Source of the DNA: DATKKX01 sp035542775
GTDB lineage: Bacteria; Planctomycetota; Phycisphaerae; UBA1845; UTPLA1
DNA: 11,211 bases
Reading direction: 5' to 3'
Assembly (NCBI GenBank): GCA_035542775.1
Contig: DATKKX010000523.1
Coordinates: 1-11,211 of the forward strand
Made by a program: the position numbers and the translations under genes. The first letter of the stretch is position 1, and each line of letters opens with the position of its first letter. Shown piece after piece: positions 7,096 through 11,211 of the stretch. The notes beneath the pieces were generated by a model that made no database searches, had not been told where the DNA came from, and saw nothing but the letters and a program-made list of their open reading frames with translations.

Positions 7096-7168
7096 GGTTG
7101 CGTGAAGGGTGCTGGATGACGCAGGACGTGCGTGAGCCGGAGGGCCGTGCCACCGGGAGAATCGACGT

Positions 7169-7174
7169 TAGAAT
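7169..7174 (+). promoter_or_regulatory. Possible -10 element TAGAAT, maybe giving a leaderless mRNA
   Basis: GTTAGAAT (7167-7174) repeats the octamer found at 446-453. A transcript starting about eight bases after it would begin at or beside the ATG at 7183, and no Shine-Dalgarno precedes that ATG. Leaderless translation is therefore possible. No good -35 element is visible. Confidence 0.3.
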
Positions 7175-7182
7175 GATCGGCG

Positions 7183-9690
7183 ATGACTTCCGCCCTGGAC
7201 AACACCTCGACACCGATGAATCGGCGCCGAGCTTGTCTCAGCCTGCTGGTGTTCGCTTGGGGCGTGCAGGCGATCGTCACGCAATCGTTGCTGCTCCGTG
7301 AAGCGCTGGTGTTGATGTTCGGCAGCGAATTCGCCTGGGGCATCGTGCTGTTTGCGTGGCTGCTGGGTGTGGCGATCGGCGCCGCGACCGGCGGACGGCT
7401 GGCGGCACGGGTCGCCCGGCCCGATGTGCTGCTGGTACTCGTCCTGCTGGGGCTGAGCCTGGCAACGTGTGCCGAGCTGTGGGTCTTCCGCGGCGCTCGG
7501 GCGTGGCTGGGAGTCAAGGCCGGCGAGCTGCTGCCGCTGCCCGTCACCGCTCTGGCAGCGATCATCTTCATCCCCCCAACCAGCGTTCTGATCGGCGCCG
7601 CCTTCCCGCTGGCTTGTTCGATCAAGAACGCAGCCTCACTCCCGCCAACCCGCGGCATCGGTATTCCGCCGGAAGGCGGGCGAGACGTCAGTCACCTCGA
7701 CGAGCTTCGCGCGGGATTCGCGTCCATCCTGCAATTCGGTCAGGTTTATGCGCTTGAGTCCGCCGGCAGCCTTGTCGGCGGCGCCGCGTTCAGCTTCTGG
7801 GCTGTTGACCACCTCGCGCCGATCCAGACAGCCCTGATCTCCGGCGCGATCACGACCAGTGCTGCCGCGTTCTTCGCCGCCGCGGCAAGCCGGCGTAGTG
7901 TGACGGCGTGCCTGAGCGTGATCGCGGCGGCGATGTTGCTCACCGCCATACTTGCGGGCGACCGGCTCAATCGTCTGCTGGTCGAGCGACGGTGGCGAAG
8001 CATCGCACCGGGCTATGAGCTCTGCGCCGAGAGCGAGTCGCGTTACCAGAATCTGGCCGTCGGACGGCGCGAGAAGCAATACACGCTGTACTGCGATGGT
8101 CACATCGCGGCCGATTTTCCCGATCCGTATACCAATGTCCCGCTGGCTCATTTCTGGATGTGCCAGCATCCCTTGCCGCGGCGAGTGCTTGTGCTGGGCG
8201 GAGGGGCGGAAGGTCTTCTGGTCGAAATCCTGCGGCATCCGGTCGAGCACGTGGATTATGTGGAGCCCGACCCGCGGCAGATCGAGCTGATCCTGTCTTA
8301 TTTGACGGATGCCGACCGGGCGGCCCTGCGAGACCGCCGTGTGACGGTGCATCACATGGACGCCCGGTATTTCATCAAGACGCAACAGGATCGGTTTGAC
8401 CTTGTCATCGCGCGCCTGCCGGAGCCCACGTCGGCGCTGCGCGCCAGATTCTGCACCGATGAGTTCTACCGCGAGGTCCGCAAAACCATGACGGCCCGAT
8501 CGGTGTTCTGCACGACCGCCGCGGCGTCGCCGGGCGAGCTGTCGCCGGCATCGGCGGAATATCTGGCCTCTATTCGAGCGACGATCCGGCGGCATTTTCC
8601 GTTCGTGATCGTGTCGTGGGGGGATCCCGCACATGTCATGGCCGCTACCGCCGAGGAACTGATCACCACCGAGCCCGCCGAGCTGGTGCGACGTTATGAA
8701 GAGCGTGGCGTCCGGTCCGCCATGTTCGACCCGCTGTGGTTTGAGGGCGCCACCGACTGGCTCGATCCGGACAAGGTAGCCCAGCGGACCCGGGAACTTG
8801 ACGCCGTCAAAGGCGAACCAATCAGCACCGACATGCGTCCGAGCATATACATGCAGCGGCTGGCGCTGTGGGAACGGATGACCGGCGGGCAGACGGGCCG
8901 ATTTATCGAACGGCTTCGAGCGGTCGGGTGGGGCCAGTTGATCGCGTTTCTCGCGGCCATCGCAGGCCTGACGATGATCGTGTGCCGGCTTCGGGTCCGA
9001 GGCGACACAGCCACGGAGACGGGAGGAGCCGGTGCCTGGGCGACGGGCGCCATCGTGTTGTCCGTGGCCGCGACGGGTTTCGCCACAATGGCCCTCAGCC
9101 TGATATGGCTCTTCGCGTTTCAGAATCTGTACGGTTACGTTTATCAGCGGATCGGGTGGATCATCGCGTTGTTCATGGGAGGGCTGGTGATCGGCTGCTG
9201 GCTGCCGGGCAGCTTTCGCCAAGCGGTTGCCGCGCGGCAACGGTGGTCGCGACTGGCGGTCGTCGACTTGCTTATCGCATTGCTCGCTTTTGCCGTGCCG
9301 CTGGTGCTACCGGCGCTGGATCGAGTGCAAGGCACGCCGGCTGCTTTCGCGTGGGTCGAAGTTGCCATCTCGGCACTGGTCGCTTTGACGGGTGTGTTGT
9401 GCGGCGCCGCCTTCGCATTCGCGGGCGCTCTACGACTGGCCGCGGCGAGCCAACTCCGTGCGAATGAGGAAGCACCTACGACCGGTAAGATTCAACCGTC
9501 GGGGGCCCATGCCGGCGCCATCGCCGGCAGCGTCGTCGGCGCAGATCACGCGGGGGCTTGCCTCGGCGCGCTTCTGACGGGCATCCTGCTGGTCCCCGTT
9601 TTTGGCATCGCCGCCACGGCTTTGCTGCTGGCCTCGGTCAAGCTCTGCTCGGCGGCGATTCTGCTTGTGGTCAGGAGGCACGCTCGATAG
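7183..9690 (+). CDS. Polytopic membrane protein with spermidine-synthase-like domain
   Basis: This 835-residue protein has about seven N-terminal helices (residues 15-270), a soluble domain at about 285-560, and about seven C-terminal helices (580-833). This is the layout of membrane-fused spermidine-synthase homologues. The soluble domain has the substrate-clamp start YQNLAVGRREKQYTLYCDG, then GGGAEG (339-344), VEPD (360-363), MDAR (392-395) and DLVIARLPEP (406-415). In true spermidine synthases the first is GGGDG and the last has two Asp residues where R411 and E414 stand here, so ordinary aminopropyl transfer is unlikely. Residues about 148-185 form a hydrophilic insertion between membrane segments that includes a hairpin-encoded IPPEGGR (161-167). 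ATG 7183 lacks a Shine-Dalgarno; ATG 7216 is an alternative start. It lies 115 bases after the methyltransferase gene. Substrate and role are unknown. Confidence 0.85.
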   Translation: MTSALDNTSTPMNRRRACLSLLVFAWGVQAIVTQSLLLREALVLMFGSEFAWGIVLFAWLLGVAIGAATGGRLAARVARPDVLLVLVLLGLSLATCAELWVFRGARAWLGVKAGELLPLPVTALAAIIFIPPTSVLIGAAFPLACSIKNAASLPPTRGIGIPPEGGRDVSHLDELRAGFASILQFGQVYALESAGSLVGGAAFSFWAVDHLAPIQTALISGAITTSAAAFFAAAASRRSVTACLSVIAAAMLLTAILAGDRLNRLLVERRWRSIAPGYELCAESESRYQNLAVGRREKQYTLYCDGHIAADFPDPYTNVPLAHFWMCQHPLPRRVLVLGGGAEGLLVEILRHPVEHVDYVEPDPRQIELILSYLTDADRAALRDRRVTVHHMDARYFIKTQQDRFDLVIARLPEPTSALRARFCTDEFYREVRKTMTARSVFCTTAAASPGELSPASAEYLASIRATIRRHFPFVIVSWGDPAHVMAATAEELITTEPAELVRRYEERGVRSAMFDPLWFEGATDWLDPDKVAQRTRELDAVKGEPISTDMRPSIYMQRLALWERMTGGQTGRFIERLRAVGWGQLIAFLAAIAGLTMIVCRLRVRGDTATETGGAGAWATGAIVLSVAATGFATMALSLIWLFAFQNLYGYVYQRIGWIIALFMGGLVIGCWLPGSFRQAVAARQRWSRLAVVDLLIALLAFAVPLVLPALDRVQGTPAAFAWVEVAISALVALTGVLCGAAFAFAGALRLAAASQLRANEEAPTTGKIQPSGAHAGAIAGSVVGADHAGACLGALLTGILLVPVFGIAATALLLASVKLCSAAILLVVRRHAR
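7664..7686 (-). repeat. REP-like hairpin unit inside a coding sequence
   Basis: The minus strand of 7686-7664 matches the intergenic unit at 9710-9733 at 20 of 23 aligned bases with one gap. On the + strand it forms CCGCC (7666-7670), GGAA loop, GGCGG (7675-7679). It keeps the reading frame and encodes the IPPEGGR segment of the spermidine-synthase-like membrane protein. Confidence 0.5.
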
Positions 9691-9709
9691 CGGCGTCTTC
9701 AGCTCGGGA

Positions 9710-9733
9710 GCTTCGTCCGCCTTCCGGGCGGAA
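9710..9733 (+). repeat. REP-like hairpin unit, left arm
   Basis: GCTTCG (9710-9715) is followed by a 6-bp hairpin, TCCGCC (9716-9721) and GGCGGA (9727-9732), with loop TTCCG. This head-plus-hairpin layout is that of REP sequences. A near copy lies on the minus strand at 7664-7686. Confidence 0.5.
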
Positions 9734-9755
9734 GGAATCTGGAGCAGCCCTTGAA

Positions 9756-9789
9756 CCAGGGGCGGCTCGCTCTGCTCACGCGCCCCTGG
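9756..9789. terminator. 9-bp inverted repeat between convergent genes
   Basis: CCAGGGGCG (9756-9764) is perfectly complementary to CGCCCCTGG (9781-9789) across a 16-base loop. It lies 66 bases past the stop of the + strand gene and about 126 bases past the stop of the minus-strand heparinase gene. It could serve both as a transcription end, though no T-run follows. It also sits at the centre of the proposed REPIN-like element. Confidence 0.45.
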
Positions 9790-9799
9790 CAACCATCAC

Positions 9800-9817
9800 T
9801 CGCCCTCCGGGCGAAGC
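9800..9817 (-). repeat. REP-like hairpin unit, right arm
   Basis: Read on the minus strand this is GCTTCG running into the hairpin TCGCCC/GGGCGA (stem 9800-9805 with 9809-9814, loop TCC). It faces the left arm at 9710-9733 and shares its head and GC-rich hairpin, although the stem sequence has diverged. Confidence 0.45.
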
Positions 9818-9856
9818 ACGCGCTCGTTGTTGTTGGAACGTCAGGGTATGTTCGTG

Positions 9857-9904
9857 CGCTGAAACGCGGGAGCGTCGAGTCGTTGGGACGCTGAGGCGTT
9901 GGAG
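9857..9904. repeat. Degenerate 8-base tandem repeat, six units, consensus CGYTGRGR
   Basis: Six contiguous 8-base units start at 9857, 9865, 9873, 9881, 9889 and 9897. Each begins with CG and has a purine-rich second half; CGTTGGGA (9881) and CGCTGAGG (9889) are typical. The tract ends 10 bases before the stop of the minus-strand heparinase gene. No frame through it looks coding. Confidence 0.6.
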
Positions 9905-9914
9905 GGTTAAGATA

Positions 9915-11211
9915 TCACGGGGCGAATGTTGAGCGTTCGACTTCGATTTGATCACCGACGCCGTAGTCCGCGATCCAGGTATCCTTGCCCGCGGCGAGAT
10001 CGGCGGCGAAAGGCCTTATGTCTGCGTCGCCGGCCAACTGATAGGAGCCGGTTGCATCGGTGGAGACGATCCTTGCCGAGTGGGCGTAATCCGCCGTGAC
10101 TAAGCTCATTCCCTTCACGTTGAAGGGATACATGACAGCGAAAGGTGTCCTGGCCCTCCTGGTGGCGGCATCAATGCTCTGGAGCCGCAGCCGACCCGTG
10201 AAGACATCGGAGCCGCCCAGCTTGACGGTCAGACGCGTGCCGCTCCGTTGCGCCGCTCCGACAGAGTACACGGCCGAATGGGAATCGTTGAACACGCGCA
10301 CGGTGTGCCCCACGAGCAGATCGGTGGCTACCGGCAGATCGCCGATCTCGGCTGTGAGCGTCTTTTCCGCGTAGCGAACCGCGGTGATGGGACCGCGGAT
10401 GATCGGCGGAATCGCCACGGCAAGGTCGGGTTGCGTCGCAGACAGGCGCGTGCCGCCTGCCGCGAACCGGCGGCCCCACTGCTCGTTCGCACGGCTGAGC
10501 AGGATCACCGCCGCATCCGACGTGATGGTGGGCGAGATGGCATGACTCATGCCAGCTTCCGGTGCTATCGCGATGGTATCAACAATGCCGCCGCGACGAA
10601 CCGTAAGAACCATCACCTGGTCCTTGCCCGTCCCAAGCGCGGAGTCGTCGTTGATCACGATTTCGTCGATGATCGGCGACTTGGCCAGTTCCCACACGAC
10701 GACAAATGTGTTGCCCTCGGGCGTGGCCGGCCGGCGGAGGAGGATGTACTTCAGAACGGCCGGGATGATCCGCCGCGGCGAGGCGTAGGCATCCGCAACG
10801 ACCATTTCCTGACCCGGATGCGGCGGCAAGTGGACGCGAAATCTCGCCTTCGGTTGGCCGGCAAGGGTCCAATGCGCGGTGACGGGATCGGTCGGGACGA
10901 TGCTCTGCCAGTTGAACAGGTGCGAGTACCCGCTGCCATGATAGGCATTAAAGGCTCCGTGGTAGTCCGGTTTCCCGAGCACCGGATCGTCATAGAGCTG
11001 ACCGTAAGCAATGTCTGAGCCGGCCAGCGTTCCATCCTGGACAGGCTCAGGCAGGTCGACGCCTGTCACTTCGAAGGTGCCATCTTGCCCGTGCAGGCTC
11101 AGCACGTGATCGCTCCCGCCCTGAACCCGAAAAACATCCACCAGATAGGCCTCGTCCACACCCACGTCCACCAGCACCAGCGTGCGGCGATAGGTCGGCG
11201 CCTGCTCATAA
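9915..11211 (-). CDS. Heparinase II/III family protein, C-terminal part (5' end outside window)
   Basis: The reading frame is open to the window edge, so only the last 431 residues are seen. The first visible residues (YEQAPTYRRTLVLVDVG, then VDVFRVQGGSDHVLSLHG) match the beta-sheet region of heparinase II/III-like polysaccharide lyases, where RRTL and a GG...H...HG segment are typical. The rest is beta-rich (AHWTLAGQPKARFRVHLPP; VVVWELAK) and ends with IADYGVGDQIEVERSTFAP. The catalytic (alpha/alpha) domain and any signal peptide lie beyond base 11211. The GTG at 11177 is not the true start, because family-like sequence continues upstream of it. The enzyme would cleave acidic polysaccharides by beta-elimination, probably outside the cytoplasm. 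Its substrate cannot be told from this part. Confidence 0.82.
   Translation of the reverse strand, partial: YEQAPTYRRTLVLVDVGVDEAYLVDVFRVQGGSDHVLSLHGQDGTFEVTGVDLPEPVQDGTLAGSDIAYGQLYDDPVLGKPDYHGAFNAYHGSGYSHLFNWQSIVPTDPVTAHWTLAGQPKARFRVHLPPHPGQEMVVADAYASPRRIIPAVLKYILLRRPATPEGNTFVVVWELAKSPIIDEIVINDDSALGTGKDQVMVLTVRRGGIVDTIAIAPEAGMSHAISPTITSDAAVILLSRANEQWGRRFAAGGTRLSATQPDLAVAIPPIIRGPITAVRYAEKTLTAEIGDLPVATDLLVGHTVRVFNDSHSAVYSVGAAQRSGTRLTVKLGGSDVFTGRLRLQSIDAATRRARTPFAVMYPFNVKGMSLVTADYAHSARIVSTDATGSYQLAGDADIRPFAADLAAGKDTWIADYGVGDQIEVERSTFAP

Larger units (their letters stand above)
9710..9817. mobile_element. REPIN-like element: two inverted REP-like units around a central inverted repeat
   Basis: The element starts with GCTTCG and ends with its complement CGAAGC (9812-9817). 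Each end carries its own hairpin, and a 9-bp inverted repeat lies in the middle. Total length is 108 bp with no coding capacity. This matches the layout of REP doublets (REPIN or BIME elements), which are moved in trans by RAYT transposases. No transposase is in the window. The assignment is by structure only. Confidence 0.4.

Noticed and set aside
6174..7658. 494-residue minus-strand frame spanning the methyltransferase gene
   Set aside because: It runs antisense to the conserved methyltransferase motifs and into the start of the membrane gene. No ribosome-binding site or domain pattern is seen.
7636..9240. 534-residue minus-strand frame opposite the spermidine-synthase-like gene
   Set aside because: The + strand frame has membrane helices and clear GGGAEG and VEPD motifs. 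The antisense frame is rich in R, G, P and H and has no domain character.
9691..9914. CRISPR-like reading of the repeats at the end of the + strand membrane gene
   Set aside because: The 8-base units are contiguous with no spacers, and the hairpin units are inverted and only two in number. There are no direct repeats of CRISPR length.

Overview
The window is GC-rich, about 60-65% by eye, and looks like chromosomal DNA of an environmental bacterium. The best guess is a member of the Planctomycetota, possibly Phycisphaerae-like. That guess rests on a secreted peptidase ending in a type I dockerin, a heparinase II/III-type polysaccharide lyase, and a large membrane protein with a spermidine-synthase-like core. 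It is an inference from gene content; no marker gene that would settle taxonomy is present.

Layout. Positions 1-72 may hold the last codons of a + strand gene, followed at once by a GC hairpin (73-94). A minus-strand tRNA-Leu(GAG) lies at 263-348, with a degenerate 7-base tandem repeat just beyond its 3' end (198-246). A two-gene + strand unit follows: a zinc-ribbon protein with two membrane helices (556-885) and a three-helix membrane protein starting at TTG (932-1324). Convergent to it is a minus-strand operon whose two genes overlap by ATGA. The upstream gene is a small TM-loop-TM protein resembling a potassium-channel pore module with an altered filter (2939-3301). The downstream gene is a GT-C type membrane glycosyltransferase (1419-2942).

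Divergent from that operon, behind a recognisable sigma70-like promoter, is a secreted M1 aminopeptidase with an Ig-like region and a C-terminal dockerin (3630-5969). After a 300-base gap come a conserved class I methyltransferase (6270-7067) and a membrane protein of about 14 helices with a spermidine-synthase fold (7183-9690). The latter lacks the canonical catalytic aspartates. The window ends inside a minus-strand heparinase II/III-family gene cut at its 5' end (9915-11211).

Non-coding structure. The convergent gap 9691-9914 is unusually structured. It holds two REP-like hairpin units facing each other around a 9-bp inverted repeat, giving a REPIN-like element of about 108 bp. Next to it are six tandem degenerate 8-mers. 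A near copy of the REP-like hairpin lies inside the spermidine-synthase-like gene, where it is read in frame and encodes part of an apparent loop insertion. Two different degenerate short tandem repeats (7-mer and 8-mer) in separate intergenic regions are reminiscent of the short tandemly repeated sequences known from cyanobacteria. These repeats, the altered-filter channel-like protein and the catalytically altered spermidine-synthase homologue are the most notable items. I see no CRISPR array, phage gene, transposase or recognisable defence system.
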